From assembly GCF_008795985.1 (NCBI RefSeq), contig NZ_VMHP01000002.1:1-64000 (forward strand): 64,000 nucleotides of DNA, given 5' to 3'. The translations under genes and the position numbers were made by a program. The notes under the pieces were generated by a model. The model ran no database searches. It saw only the letters and a list, made by a program, of their open reading frames with translations, and was not told the origin of the DNA. Numbering within the stretch: position 1 is the stretch's first letter; every line of letters begins with the position of its first letter. Of this stretch, positions 20,439 to 34,134 are shown in pieces. The DNA comes from Marinobacter halotolerans. Its GTDB lineage: Bacteria; Pseudomonadota; Gammaproteobacteria; Pseudomonadales; Oleiphilaceae.

Positions 20439-21826
20439 TGCCGGCCCTTACCCTGAACCAGGCTTTGACCTGGGTTGGCGGCCGTCCGTCCGGCGATTGG
20501 CAGGGCGACGTCAGTTTCACAAACGTGTCCACGGATACGCGGAAGATCGCCCGTGGGGATCTGTTTGTGGCCCTGCGCGGAGAGAATTTCGACGGCCATG
20601 GGTTTATTGATACAGCCCGCCAGGCCGGCGCAGTGGCAGCGGTTGTTGATCGTCCGGATGAAAGCGTGGCGCTGCCGCAGCTTGTAGTGGATGACACCGT
20701 CAATGCGCTTGCCGCGCTTGCCGGCGGAATTCGGAACCTCAGCAACGCGCGGTTTGTGGCCGTCACCGGAAGCAGCGGCAAAACCACGGTGCGGGAGATG
20801 GTTGCTGCCATTCTGGGCCAGATGGGCAACACCCTGGCTACCGAAGGCAACCTGAACAACCACATTGGTGTGCCTCTGACACTTTTCCGTTTGGCGCCCG
20901 AGCACAAGTATGCCGCCATAGAGCTTGGTGCCAGTGGTATTGGGGAAATAGCCCATTCCGTTAAGGTCGTTCGGCCTGATGTCGCGATACTGACCAACGC
21001 CGGCCAGGCACATCTGGAAGGGTTTGGCAGTTACGACAACATAGTTCTTGCCAAGGGCGAGATTATCGACGGGCTTTCCGACAATGGCGTCGCCGTGCTT
21101 AACCTGGACGATCCGGCCTTTGACCAGTGGAAGCAGCGGGCCGGTCAGCGCCGGGTCAGATCCGTCAGTGGTCGGGGCCGGCGGGACGCCGATTTTCGGC
21201 CGGCGGATGTCCAGTTCGACGGCCCGGAGATGAGCTTCACCGCTCAGGGGCCGAACGGATGGCAGTGTGATATCCGGCTGGCGTTGCAGGGCGAGCACAA
21301 CATTTCGAATGCCTTGATGGCGATTTCTGCGGCCCAGGCGGTCGGCGCCAGTGATGATGCCATTCAGCGCGGATTGGCCGGCTTAAAGGCGTTCAAGGGT
21401 CGCCTGCAAACCCTGAAGCTGTCGCCCCGGTGGACGGTCATCGATGACAGTTACAACGCGAATCCGGCGTCCATGAAGGCGGCGATCGAGGTTCTGGCAT
21501 CTCACCCGGGTTACCGCACGGCGGTGCTGGGCGCCATGGCTGAGCTGGGCGCTGACGCGGAATCGATGCATCGGGACGTGGGACGTTTTGCCCGGGCCCG
21601 CGGAGTTGACCGGTTACTGGTTGTGGGCAGCGGATGTGAAGGCTATGTGAAGGGGTTTGGCGCAGCGACAGAAGTGTGTTCCAGCCACGATGATGCCGTG
21701 CGTCGTCTGTTCGAGAGAAGCGATGACTCGCAGACGGTATTGGTCAAGGGTTCTCGCAGTTCTGCCATGGATATCGTGGTAGAGGGAATAAAACAAAAGG
21801 TGGGTGATACATGCTGCTCTGGCTGA
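20435..21826 (+). CDS. murF: UDP-MurNAc-tripeptide--D-Ala-D-Ala ligase
   Basis: Adds the D-Ala-D-Ala dipeptide to complete the UDP-MurNAc pentapeptide. The 463-residue Mur ligase shows the P-loop [11 protein letters not shown] (about 112-122), [19 protein letters not shown] substrate segment and [12 protein letters not shown]. It overlaps both neighbours: murE by four bases and mraY by 16. Confidence 0.95.
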   Translation: MMPALTLNQALTWVGGRPSGDWQGDVSFTNVSTDTRKIARGDLFVALRGENFDGHGFIDTARQAGAVAAVVDRPDESVALPQLVVDDTVNALAALAGGIRNLSNARFVAVTGSSGKTTVREMVAAILGQMGNTLATEGNLNNHIGVPLTLFRLAPEHKYAAIELGASGIGEIAHSVKVVRPDVAILTNAGQAHLEGFGSYDNIVLAKGEIIDGLSDNGVAVLNLDDPAFDQWKQRAGQRRVRSVSGRGRRDADFRPADVQFDGPEMSFTAQGPNGWQCDIRLALQGEHNISNALMAISAAQAVGASDDAIQRGLAGLKAFKGRLQTLKLSPRWTVIDDSYNANPASMKAAIEVLASHPGYRTAVLGAMAELGADAESMHRDVGRFARARGVDRLLVVGSGCEGYVKGFGAATEVCSSHDDAVRRLFERSDDSQTVLVKGSRSSAMDIVVEGIKQKVGDTCCSG

Positions 21827-22896
21827 CAGAGGTTCTTTCACAGTATTTCTCGGCGCTGACGGTGTTTCAGTACCTGACCCTGAGGGGCATTTTCGGGGTG
21901 CTGACGGCGCTTCTGATTTCGCTGCTGATCGGTCCGTTCATGATTCGCAAACTGAGCCAGTACCAGATCGGCCAGGCGGTCCGGGACGATGGCCCGCAGA
22001 CTCACCTGAGCAAGGCCGGCACGCCAACGATGGGTGGCGCGTTGATTCTTGTGGCGGTGGGTGTCGCCACACTGCTCTGGGCGGACCTGACCAATCGGTA
22101 CGTCTGGGTCACGCTGTTGGTTACGCTGCTGTTCGGTGCGATTGGCTGGGTGGATGACTATCGCAAGGTGGTGGAGCGTAATCCCCGCGGCCTGCCGGCC
22201 CGTTGGAAATATTTCTGGCAGTCAGTGATTGGTGCTACAGCGGCCGTTGCGCTTTTCTGGAGTTCCGCTCTGCCGCAGGAGACATCCCTTTATGTGCCGT
22301 TTTTCAAAAACGTATCCCTGACCCTGGGGCCGGTGATCTTTGTGCTGCTGAGCTATTTCGTGATCGTAGGCAGTAGTAATGCCGTTAACCTCACAGACGG
22401 TCTGGATGGCCTGGCCATCATGCCAACGGTGATGGTGGCTGCGGCACTCGGGATCTTTGCCTATGTCTCCGGCCATGCCCAATTTGCCGACTATCTGCTG
22501 ATTCCCCACCTGCCAGGCACCGGTGAGTTGATTGTGTTTTGTGGAGCGCTGGTTGGTGCCGGGCTCGGCTTTCTGTGGTTCAACACTTATCCGGCCCAGG
22601 TATTCATGGGGGATGTGGGAGCATTGGCGCTGGGTGCGGCTCTTGGCATCGTCGCGGTAATTGTGAGGCAGGAAATTGTACTTTTTATCATGGGCGGCGT
22701 GTTTGTGATGGAAACCATTTCCGTGATCCTGCAGGTGGCCTCGTTCCGCCTGACCGGGCGTCGGATTTTCCGGATGGCACCGCTGCATCATCATTTTGAA
22801 TTGAAGGGCTGGCCAGAACCCCGCGTCATTGTGCGGTTCTGGGTAGTCACCGTTGTACTTGTGCTGGTTGGTCTTGCCAGCCTGAAGTTGAGATAG
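21811..22896 (+). CDS. mraY: Phospho-MurNAc-pentapeptide transferase
   Basis: An integral membrane enzyme (361 residues, about ten helices) that makes lipid I from UDP-MurNAc-pentapeptide and undecaprenyl phosphate. The conserved cytoplasmic segments [24 protein letters not shown] and the C-terminal [13 protein letters not shown] histidine cluster are all present. Confidence 0.97.
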   Translation: MLLWLTEVLSQYFSALTVFQYLTLRGIFGVLTALLISLLIGPFMIRKLSQYQIGQAVRDDGPQTHLSKAGTPTMGGALILVAVGVATLLWADLTNRYVWVTLLVTLLFGAIGWVDDYRKVVERNPRGLPARWKYFWQSVIGATAAVALFWSSALPQETSLYVPFFKNVSLTLGPVIFVLLSYFVIVGSSNAVNLTDGLDGLAIMPTVMVAAALGIFAYVSGHAQFADYLLIPHLPGTGELIVFCGALVGAGLGFLWFNTYPAQVFMGDVGALALGAALGIVAVIVRQEIVLFIMGGVFVMETISVILQVASFRLTGRRIFRMAPLHHHFELKGWPEPRVIVRFWVVTVVLVLVGLASLKLR

Positions 22897-22910
22897 GGAA
22901 TACCGTCAAG

Positions 22911-24254
22911 ATGGGCATGATCGCTTCAGATCGCAGAACGCTGGTTGTGGGACTCGGTAAAACCGGGCTCTCCTGCGTTCGCTATCTGTGTGAAAAAGGC
23001 CGTGAGTTGTCGGTTGTGGACAGTCGCGCAGAGCCGCCCGGGCTGGAGGAGCTGCGTAGCCAGTTTCCGGACGTACCCGTGCATCTTGGCCCATTCGATC
23101 CGGATCTTTTTGCCGGCTTCAATGAGCTGGTTGTCAGCCCTGGCATCAGCCTGGAAGAGCCTGCCATTGTCCGGGCGGCAGACAGCGGAGCGATGATTCG
23201 TGGCGATATCGACCTGTTTGCGGAAGCGGCCGATGCTCCGATCGTCGCCATTACCGGCTCCAATGGTAAAACCACTGTGACGACCCTGGTGGGAGAAATG
23301 GCCAGAGCCACTGGGGTAAACGTCGCCGTTGGAGGCAATATCGGCACGCCAGCGCTGGATCTTCTCGGACGCGGCGCCGAGCTCTATGTACTGGAGCTGT
23401 CGAGCTTCCAGCTTGAAACCACGCACGAGCTGAATGCTCTCGCGGCCACCATACTGAATGTGTCGGACGATCATATGGATCGTTACGCCAACAAGATGGA
23501 CTATTTTCAGGCCAAGCAACGCATCTTCAATGGCTGCCGCAACGCCATCGTGAATCTTGATGATGCCCTGAGCACTCCCATGGCAAGGGATACGCTGCGG
23601 TTCCTGTGTTTCGGCTTCCACCGGGTTAACCCGGAAACCTTCAGTACCCGAGATGATGACGAAGGCACCTGGATCACCTTCGGTTTTGACAACCTGCTGC
23701 TGGCGGAAGAGCTGGGGCTGCTGGGGCGCCATAACATCAGCAACGTGATGGCCGCACTGGCGCTTGGCCACGCCGCCGGCCTGCCTATGGATGTGATGCT
23801 GGACACCGCCCGCCAGTTCCGGGGCCTGCCCCACAGGTGTGAGTGGGTCCGCAACATCGACGGTGTCGACTATATCAATGATTCCAAGGGTACCAATGTC
23901 GGGGCGACTGCAGCGGCCATCCAGAGCCTGGTGCCAGTTGAAGGAAAGATCGTTCTTATCGCCGGCGGCGACGGCAAAGGCGCCGATTTTTCAATGCTGG
24001 CGGAGCCAGTCAGTGAAAACTGCCGGGCCGTGGTCCTGATTGGAACCGATGCGCAGCGAATTGCCGCTGCTCTGGGTGATGCAGTGACCATTCACTTTGA
24101 AAATTCTCTCGTGGATGCGGTCCGTAAGGCTGCCTCCCTGGCACAGGCCGGTGATCGGGTGTTGCTGTCACCCGCCTGTGCCAGCTTTGACATGTTCCGC
24201 GACTATACCGATCGCGGCGACCAGTTCCGTCAGATTGTTAAGGAGGGGCTGTGA
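22911..24254 (+). CDS. murD: UDP-MurNAc-L-alanine--D-glutamate ligase
   Basis: Adds D-glutamate, the second residue of the stem peptide. The 447-residue Mur ligase has an N-terminal Rossmann domain (LVVGLGKTGLSCVRYL), the ATP loop GSNGKTTVTTL (about 114-124) and the NDSKGTNVGAT segment. It overlaps ftsW by four bases. Confidence 0.95.
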   Translation: MGMIASDRRTLVVGLGKTGLSCVRYLCEKGRELSVVDSRAEPPGLEELRSQFPDVPVHLGPFDPDLFAGFNELVVSPGISLEEPAIVRAADSGAMIRGDIDLFAEAADAPIVAITGSNGKTTVTTLVGEMARATGVNVAVGGNIGTPALDLLGRGAELYVLELSSFQLETTHELNALAATILNVSDDHMDRYANKMDYFQAKQRIFNGCRNAIVNLDDALSTPMARDTLRFLCFGFHRVNPETFSTRDDDEGTWITFGFDNLLLAEELGLLGRHNISNVMAALALGHAAGLPMDVMLDTARQFRGLPHRCEWVRNIDGVDYINDSKGTNVGATAAAIQSLVPVEGKIVLIAGGDGKGADFSMLAEPVSENCRAVVLIGTDAQRIAAALGDAVTIHFENSLVDAVRKAASLAQAGDRVLLSPACASFDMFRDYTDRGDQFRQIVKEGL

Positions 24255-25456
24255 TGCAGGCTGACATGACCCTCAATCAGCGGAACGGCCTTTTCAGCGA
24301 CCTGCGGCCGCTACCTCTGCTGATCATCAGTTCTGCGGCGCTGTTAGTGCTGGGCATTGTGATGATCTCGTCGGCGTCCATGGATATGGCGTCCGAGACC
24401 GTGGGCAATGGCTATTACTATGTGATCCGGCAGCTTGTTTTTGCGGGGCTGGGTTGTGTGATTGCGCTGCTTGCGGTGAATGTGCCGATAGCGTGGTGGG
24501 AGCGCAGCGGTTGGCTTCTGCTGGCGATTGGCCTGCTGTCCCTGCTGCTGGTGCTGACACCGCTGGGACGCACTGTGAACGGCTCAACCCGCTGGATTCC
24601 ATTTGGCCTTTTCAACGTTCAGGTGTCGGAGCTGGCCAAGCTCTGCCTGATTGCCTATCTCGCCGGTTACGTTGTGCGCCGGAGACAGGAACTGTTGACC
24701 ACCTGGTCCGGTTTTCTCAAACCTATCGGTGTATTGGGGCTTGCCTCGGTGTTGCTGGTGATCGAGCCTGATTTTGGTGCCACTGTTGTACTGGTCGCTG
24801 CGGCGGCGGGCATGATTTTTCTCAGTGGTGTTCCATTGCGCCGCTTTATGCCACTGATCGGCGTGTTGGTGGTTCTTGGTGCAGCGTTGATTGTTGCCCA
24901 GCCGTACCGGCTCAAGCGCGTTGTCAGCTACCTCGACCCCTGGAAAGACCAGTTCGATTCCGGTTACCAGCTAACCCAGTCACTGATTGCCTTCGGCCAG
25001 GGTGACTGGGCGGGCACCGGGCTTGGCAATTCGGTACAGAAGCTCTTCTACCTGCCCGAAGCTCATACTGATTTTATTTTCGCCATCATTGCCGAAGAAT
25101 TCGGACTGCTTGGCTCCTTGCTGGTACTGGGACTGTTTACGGTTCTGGTGATGTCAGGCTTTGCCATTGCCCGCCGTGCCGAGAAGGCAGGTATGCCGTT
25201 TGCGGCTTGCTTTTCATACGGCATTACGCTGCTGATCGGTTTGCAGGCCAGCATCAATATGTCCGTGAGCACCGGGCTGCTGCCCACCAAAGGCCTGACG
25301 CTCCCGCTGGTTAGCTACGGCGGATCCAGTCTGATGATTACGGCTATCTGCATCGGTGTCCTCGCCCGCGTGGATATGGAGCGGGCTGACCTGGAAAAGA
25401 GTGGTAAAGATTCGAAAGCCGCCGGAAAGAGCCGCGGAGGTGCCGCCTATGAGTGA
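24251..25456 (+). CDS. ftsW: Lipid II polymerase of the divisome, FtsW
   Basis: A SEDS-family peptidoglycan glycosyltransferase with about ten membrane helices (401 residues). It works with FtsI at the septum. Characteristic segments are WIPFGLFNVQVSELAKLC, IEPDFGATVVL and the C-terminal LPTKGLTLPLVSYGGSS. Translation can start at GTG 24251 or ATG 24254. It overlaps murG by eight bases. Confidence 0.95.
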   Translation: MMQADMTLNQRNGLFSDLRPLPLLIISSAALLVLGIVMISSASMDMASETVGNGYYYVIRQLVFAGLGCVIALLAVNVPIAWWERSGWLLLAIGLLSLLLVLTPLGRTVNGSTRWIPFGLFNVQVSELAKLCLIAYLAGYVVRRRQELLTTWSGFLKPIGVLGLASVLLVIEPDFGATVVLVAAAAGMIFLSGVPLRRFMPLIGVLVVLGAALIVAQPYRLKRVVSYLDPWKDQFDSGYQLTQSLIAFGQGDWAGTGLGNSVQKLFYLPEAHTDFIFAIIAEEFGLLGSLLVLGLFTVLVMSGFAIARRAEKAGMPFAACFSYGITLLIGLQASINMSVSTGLLPTKGLTLPLVSYGGSSLMITAICIGVLARVDMERADLEKSGKDSKAAGKSRGGAAYE

Positions 25457-26526
25457 TTCACGGCGGTTCCTGATGATGGCCGGTGGCACCGGAGGTCACG
25501 TGTTTCCCGCGTTGGCAACAGCGCGGATGCTGCAGAGCAAGGGCCATGAAGTGTTCTGGCTGGGCTCGGCGGGCGGCATGGAAGAACGGCTGATTGCCGA
25601 TACTGATATTCCTCTGTCCGTGATCCAGATTTCCGGGTTGCGCGGCAAGGGTAGACTCGCGCTTGTGACCGCGCCTTTCCGGCTGATGCGGGCCCTGGCC
25701 CAGGCGTTTGCCCAGTTGCGCCGGATTCGCCCCCAGTGCGTGGTTGGCATGGGCGGGTTCGTGACCGGGCCGGGCGGGGTTGCCGCCTGGCTGACCAGAA
25801 CACCGCTGGTCATCCACGAACAGAATGCCATTGCAGGAATGACCAACCGTCTGTTGGTGCGGTTTGCCCACACGGTTCTGGAAGCCTTTCCCGGCAGTTT
25901 TGGCCCGGACGTGGTCACCCGTTGCACCGGCAATCCCGTGCGTCGTGATCTGGCTGAACTGCCTTTGCCGCAGGATCGGCTGGCCGGTCGCGCCGGCGCC
26001 ATGCGGTTGCTGGTGGTGGGCGGCAGTCTGGGTGCCCAGAGTTTCAATCAGACCCTGCCTGAGGCACTGGCATTGATACCCGCCGACCAGAGGCCGACCG
26101 TCCGTCACCAGTGTGGCGAAAAGCATCTGGATGCGGCCCAGGCGGCCTACAGGGAACAAAATGTGGACGCCAGCGTCCAGCCGTTTATCAAGGATATGGC
26201 TGAAGCCTATGAATGGGCGGATGTGGTGCTTTGCCGTGCCGGCGCTCTGACCGTGTCCGAGCTCTGTGTGGCCGGCGTCGGGGCTCTTCTGGTGCCGTTT
26301 CCCCATGCCGTTGACGATCACCAGACCCGCAATGCCCAGCAGATGGTCAAAGCCGGGGGCGCTATTTTGATCCCCCAGCCGAAACTGGCGGCGGATACGC
26401 TGGCGCAGACCCTGTCCGAACTGGCGCAGGACCGGAATCGAATTCTTGAAATGGCGACAGCGGCAAAATCGCTGGCTCGCCCGGACGCGACGGAGAGAGT
26501 TGTGAATTATTGTCTGGAGGCCGCCA

Positions 26527-26534
<8 letters not shown>
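25449..26534 (+). CDS. murG: UDP-GlcNAc:lipid I N-acetylglucosaminyltransferase
   Basis: Converts lipid I to lipid II at the cytoplasmic face of the membrane. It is 361 residues from ATG 25449, with the N-terminal glycine-rich [16 protein letters not shown], the [14 protein letters not shown] segment and the donor-binding [11 protein letters not shown]. The upstream frame to 25356 lies inside ftsW and is not used. Confidence 0.96.
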
Positions 26535-29792
<3,258 letters not shown>

Positions 29793-29828
29793 CAACGATA
29801 AATTCAGACCTACGGTTTGGTGGAACGC

Positions 29829-31064
29829 ATGTCATCGGTTGAAACGGAAAACATGATTGTCGGCCTCGATATCGGAACCTCGAAAGTGGTTGCGATTGTC
29901 GGCAAGCGCAAAATGGACGGGTCCATTGAGGTGGTGGGCATTGGCTCTCACCCATCCCGCGGGCTCAAGCGTGGCGTGGTGGTCAATATTGAAACCACGG
30001 TCCAGGCGATACAGCGGGCCGTGGAAGAAGCCGAACTGATGGCGGGGTGCCGCATTCATTCGGTCTACGCGGGTATTGCCGGTAGCCACATCAAAAGCCT
30101 GAATTCCCACGGCATTGTGGCAATCCGGGACCGGGAGGTCACCCAGGCCGATATCGACCGGGTGATTGATGCTGCCCAGGCGGTGGCCATTCCGGCTGAC
30201 CAGAAAATCCTTCATATCCTGCCGCAGGAATTTGTGATCGACAGCCAGGAGGGAATCAAAGAGCCCATGGGGATGTCCGGTGTTCGCCTCGAGGCGAAAG
30301 TCCACCTGGTGACCTGCGCCGTCAACGCGGCTCAGAACATCGAGAAGTGCGTGAAGCGCTGTGGACTGGAAGTCGACGACATCATCCTGGAGCAGCTGGC
30401 TTCAAGCCACGCCATCCTGACGGAAGACGAAAAAGAGCTGGGTGTGTGCGTGGTGGATATCGGTGGTGGCACTACCGACATTGCGGTATTCACCGGTGGT
30501 GCCATCCGTCATACCTCGGTGATCCCGATCGCCGGCGACCAGGTGACCAATGATATCGCCATGGCCCTGCGGACGCCGACCCAGAACGCTGAAGAAATCA
30601 AGATCAAGTACGCCTGCGCCCTGACACAGCTCGCGGGTGCGGACGAAACCATCAAGGTGCCCAGTGTGGGCGACCGGGCGCCGCGGGATCTGTCCCGTCA
30701 GGCCCTGGCCGAGGTGGTTGAGCCGCGCTACGAAGAACTGTTCACTCTGGTGCAGTCGGAATTGCGCCGCTCGGGATTTGAGGATCTTATCCCGGCCGGC
30801 ATCGTGATTACGGGCGGCTCCTCCACCATGGAAGGTGTGGTGGAGCTGGCCGAGGAGATCTTCCACATGCCGGTAAGGCTGGCCTGTCCGCAGGCGGTTT
30901 CCGGCATGACGGAAGTGGTCAACAACCCTATCTACGCCACGGGCGTGGGGTTGCTGATTCATGGCTTCCGCCAGATGGATCTTGGCCGGGCGCCGGCAAT
31001 GAAAGGCGAGGATGCGCCGTCATTGTTTGAACGCATGAAGAGCTGGTTTACCGGTCATTTCTGA
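29829..31064 (+). CDS. ftsA: Cell division protein FtsA
   Basis: An actin-like ATPase that ties FtsZ filaments to the membrane. It has GLDIGTSKVVAIVG at the N-terminus and VVDIGGGTTDIAVF in the second half. The C-terminal amphipathic helix is SLFERMKSWFTGHF. I take ATG 29829; the frame opens with TTG at 29817. It lies between ftsQ and ftsZ as usual. Confidence 0.96.
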   Translation: MSSVETENMIVGLDIGTSKVVAIVGKRKMDGSIEVVGIGSHPSRGLKRGVVVNIETTVQAIQRAVEEAELMAGCRIHSVYAGIAGSHIKSLNSHGIVAIRDREVTQADIDRVIDAAQAVAIPADQKILHILPQEFVIDSQEGIKEPMGMSGVRLEAKVHLVTCAVNAAQNIEKCVKRCGLEVDDIILEQLASSHAILTEDEKELGVCVVDIGGGTTDIAVFTGGAIRHTSVIPIAGDQVTNDIAMALRTPTQNAEEIKIKYACALTQLAGADETIKVPSVGDRAPRDLSRQALAEVVEPRYEELFTLVQSELRRSGFEDLIPAGIVITGGSSTMEGVVELAEEIFHMPVRLACPQAVSGMTEVVNNPIYATGVGLLIHGFRQMDLGRAPAMKGEDAPSLFERMKSWFTGHF

Positions 31065-31160
31065 CGGTTTGCCAAAAAAAGAAAAACGAAGGTTCTCGAA
31101 TTTAAAATCTCGAAAATCGGTTTCAAAGAAAACCGATAAACCGCACGAAGGAGTAGGGGA

Positions 31161-32318
31161 ATGTTTGAACTCGTCGATAATGTCCAGCAAAGCGCTGTCA
31201 TTAAAGTAGTGGGTGTTGGCGGTGGTGGCGGCAATGCCGTTCGTCACATGCTAAACAGTGATATCGAAGGCGTTGATTTTATCTGCGCCAATACAGACGC
31301 CCAGGCCCTGACGGACCTGGACGCCCGGCAGATCATCCAGCTCGGCGGCAACATCACCAAGGGGCTTGGTGCCGGTGCCAATCCGGAAGTGGGCCGCCAG
31401 TCGGCACTGGAAGACCGTGACCGCATTGCCGAAGCGCTCAAAGGTGCCGATATGGTGTTCATCACCGCTGGCATGGGTGGCGGTACCGGCACCGGTGCAG
31501 CGCCGGTGGTTGCCGAAGTGGCCCGGGAAATGGGCATTCTGACGGTTGCCGTTGTCACCAAGCCGTTCATGTTTGAAGGCGGCAAGCGCATGAGTGTGGC
31601 GGAAGCAGGTCTGCGGGAACTGGAAGAAACCGTGGATTCGCTGATCACTATCCCGAACGAGAAACTGCTCGCAGTGATGGGCAAGAAAACCAGTCTGCTG
31701 GACGCGTTCGGTTCCGCCAACGATGTGCTGTTGGGCGCGGTTCAGGGTATTGCCGACCTGATCACCCGTAACGGCATGATCAACGTCGACTTTGCTGACG
31801 TGAAAACCGTCATGTCCGAGATGGGTAACGCGATGATGGGTACGGCTCGTGCGACTGGCGAGAATCGTGCACGCGAAGCCGCCGAAGCTGCCGTTCGTAG
31901 CCCGCTGCTGGAAGACATCAACCTGCAGGGTGCCAAGGGCATTCTGGTCAACATTACGGCCGGGATGGACCTCAACCTGGGCGAGTTTTCCGAGGTTGGT
32001 GACATTGTGCGTGAATTCGCGTCCGACTCGGCAACGGTTGTTGTGGGCACGGTGATTGATCCGGAAATGACCGACGAGCTGAAGGTGACGGTTGTCGCGA
32101 CCGGCCTCGGTGGTGACCGCGAGAAGCCGACCAAGGTGGTGGACAATTCCCGCACCCTGGATGGCACCACGGACTACAACCAGCTGGATCGTCCGGCCGT
32201 CCTTCGCCGTCGGGCTGTTTCCCACGGCAACGTGGCGATTGATCACAGCAAGGACCAGGAGGAGCAGGGCGTCGACTATCTCGACATTCCCGCATTCCTC
32301 CGTCGTCAGGCCGACTGA
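31161..32318 (+). CDS. ftsZ: Cell division protein FtsZ
   Basis: A tubulin-like GTPase that forms the division ring (385 residues). The tubulin signature GGGTGTG is at 106-112. The conserved C-terminal peptide DYLDIPAFLRRQAD, which binds FtsA and ZipA, is complete. A 96-bp AT-rich gap after ftsA and GGAG before the ATG fit strong separate expression. Confidence 0.98.
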   Translation: MFELVDNVQQSAVIKVVGVGGGGGNAVRHMLNSDIEGVDFICANTDAQALTDLDARQIIQLGGNITKGLGAGANPEVGRQSALEDRDRIAEALKGADMVFITAGMGGGTGTGAAPVVAEVAREMGILTVAVVTKPFMFEGGKRMSVAEAGLRELEETVDSLITIPNEKLLAVMGKKTSLLDAFGSANDVLLGAVQGIADLITRNGMINVDFADVKTVMSEMGNAMMGTARATGENRAREAAEAAVRSPLLEDINLQGAKGILVNITAGMDLNLGEFSEVGDIVREFASDSATVVVGTVIDPEMTDELKVTVVATGLGGDREKPTKVVDNSRTLDGTTDYNQLDRPAVLRRRAVSHGNVAIDHSKDQEEQGVDYLDIPAFLRRQAD

Positions 32319-32513
32319 TAAAGTGTTGCAATCGTAAATCAGAGTGAATCCAGTTCGCTCATATAACGTATGCAAGCTACTGTTGGTGGTTGAGTGCCAG
32401 AGCCGGGTGTTTTGTTAACATTGGTTAAATGGTATTCAATTTGGCTTTCTGATATTCTCCGGGCAGATTTTTGCCCAGACTATATCGTACTTTTGTGACG
32501 GAAATATTTACCG

Positions 32514-33428
32514 ATGATCAGACAACGGACACTCAAAAACACCATCCGCGCTACTGGTGTCGGGCTTCACTCGGGAGAGAAGGTTTACCTGACCCTGAAG
32601 CCGGCACCGGTAGAGACCGGGATCGTTTTTCGCCGCACTGACCTTGACCCAGTTGTCGAGATTCAGGCGCGGGCGGAAAACGTTGGTGAGACCATGCTCT
32701 CGACGACGCTTTTGAAAGACGGTGTCCGGGTGGCGACAGTGGAGCATCTGTTGTCGGCAATGGCTGGTCTCGGGATCGATAACTGTTTCGTCGAGCTGAG
32801 CGCCGCGGAAGTGCCCATTATGGACGGCTCTGCCGGACCATTCGTGTTTCTTCTGCAGTCAGCGGGCATCGCTGAGCAGGATGCGGCCAAGAAGTTCATC
32901 CGTATCAAGCGTGAAGTAACAGTCGAAGAAGATGGCAAAATGGCCACACTGCTGCCCTTTGAAGGCTTCAAAGTCAGTTTTGGCATCGACTTTGATCACC
33001 CGGTGTTCAAGGGTCGTGCCCAGACGGCAACAGTGGATTTTTCCAGTACATCTTTTGTGAAAGAGGTCAGCCGGGCCCGCACCTTTGGTTTCATGCGTGA
33101 TATCGAGCAGTTGCGCGCCATGAATCTGGCGCTGGGTGGCAGTGTTGATAATGCCATCGTCGTGGACGACTATAAGATCCTCAACGAGGACGGTCTTCGT
33201 TACGACGACGAATTCGTCAAACACAAGGTGCTGGACGCCATTGGCGATCTGTACCAGTTGGGCAATAGTCTGATCGGCGAATTCCGTGGCATCAAATCCG
33301 GTCACGACCTGAACAACAAGTTGCTGCGTAAGCTCAGGGCTGAAGAGGATGCGTGGGAAGTGGTTACCTTTGACGACGAGGCCACGGCTCCAATTTCCTA
33401 TATGAAACCTGTGCTGGCGGCGGGCTGA
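32514..33428 (+). CDS. lpxC: UDP-3-O-acyl-N-acetylglucosamine deacetylase
   Basis: A zinc amidase committed to lipid A synthesis. The 304-residue product has zinc ligands at H78 (VEHLLSAM) and H237/D241 (HKVLDAIGD), matching the E. coli positions within one residue. It stands at the end of the dcw cluster in its usual place. The 195-bp gap before it is AT-rich and has an extended -10-like TGATATTCT at 32450-32458, so it may have its own promoter. Confidence 0.96.
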   Translation: MIRQRTLKNTIRATGVGLHSGEKVYLTLKPAPVETGIVFRRTDLDPVVEIQARAENVGETMLSTTLLKDGVRVATVEHLLSAMAGLGIDNCFVELSAAEVPIMDGSAGPFVFLLQSAGIAEQDAAKKFIRIKREVTVEEDGKMATLLPFEGFKVSFGIDFDHPVFKGRAQTATVDFSSTSFVKEVSRARTFGFMRDIEQLRAMNLALGGSVDNAIVVDDYKILNEDGLRYDDEFVKHKVLDAIGDLYQLGNSLIGEFRGIKSGHDLNNKLLRKLRAEEDAWEVVTFDDEATAPISYMKPVLAAG

Positions 33429-33439
33429 AGCCGGATGCT

Positions 33440-33886
33440 TTAGTCCCTGACGTGGCTAGCGAGTTTTTCGAGAACCTCGCGTAATTGTTGGTCCTTCGTG
33501 TGCCCGGCTTCCTCTTTGAGGAGCCGGGCATTCTCGTTACTGAGCGGGGTAATCTTGCGGGCTGGCCGCTCCCTGTAACGCGACGGAAGCACCTTCACCT
33601 TCAGCTTCCAGACAAAACGGAAAAGCTCGTTCTCCCTTACGGCTGCCATGATGTCGTGCTGGCGAAAGCGGATCTGGCTTGCCTTTGCCGCCGAGTCGGT
33701 GGCAATGACAAGTTCGCCCTCGCGGCAGCTTACAAACCGGCTTCCCTTGGCCAGGGCAGGCGGCAGGGCAGCGATAACCTGTTGTTCTGCGTCGGCATGC
33801 TGCCCCGCCTTTGCCATCAGCTCTCGAAGCTTCGAGGCGCGGCTATAACTCTCAGGCGTTAGTTGAAGGTCACCCTTTTTCTTCAT
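33440..33886 (-). CDS. DciA-like (DUF721) protein
   Basis: A 148-residue protein of the DUF721 family, convergent with lpxC. The KH-like core includes GSRFVSCREGELVIATDSAAKASQIRFRQHDI. DciA members of this family load the replicative helicase in bacteria that lack DnaC/DnaI, and Pseudomonas-type genomes carry the gene next to lpxC. The helicase-loading role is inferred from family and position. Confidence 0.75.
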   Translation of the reverse strand: MKKKGDLQLTPESYSRASKLRELMAKAGQHADAEQQVIAALPPALAKGSRFVSCREGELVIATDSAAKASQIRFRQHDIMAAVRENELFRFVWKLKVKVLPSRYRERPARKITPLSNENARLLKEEAGHTKDQQLREVLEKLASHVRD

Positions 33887-34134
33887 GTCAATCGGTAAAT
33901 CTCGACGGCGACGGTAACGATTGGTTACACTTCGGCACGGTTAAACAGCGTTGCCTGTATTACACTCGTTTTACATTGTCCGGTGTGTGTATGTCTACGG
34001 GCAACCTCTACTTCTCTACGGACGTAGTCGTTGCAATGGATTGCACGCGCGTTTTCGGACACGGTCACTGCTGTATATGCAGGTCCGGTCAGATAACTCG
34101 GGGCGCAACACTACAGGATAAGGTTGCGTTCCCT

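Noticed and set aside
20276..21298. 340-codon minus-strand frame across murE/murF
   Set aside because: It spans two well-supported overlapping genes on the other strand and has low-complexity, shadow-like composition.
31251..32375. 374-codon minus-strand frame opposite ftsZ
   Set aside because: Antisense of ftsZ with His-rich shadow composition; no independent support.
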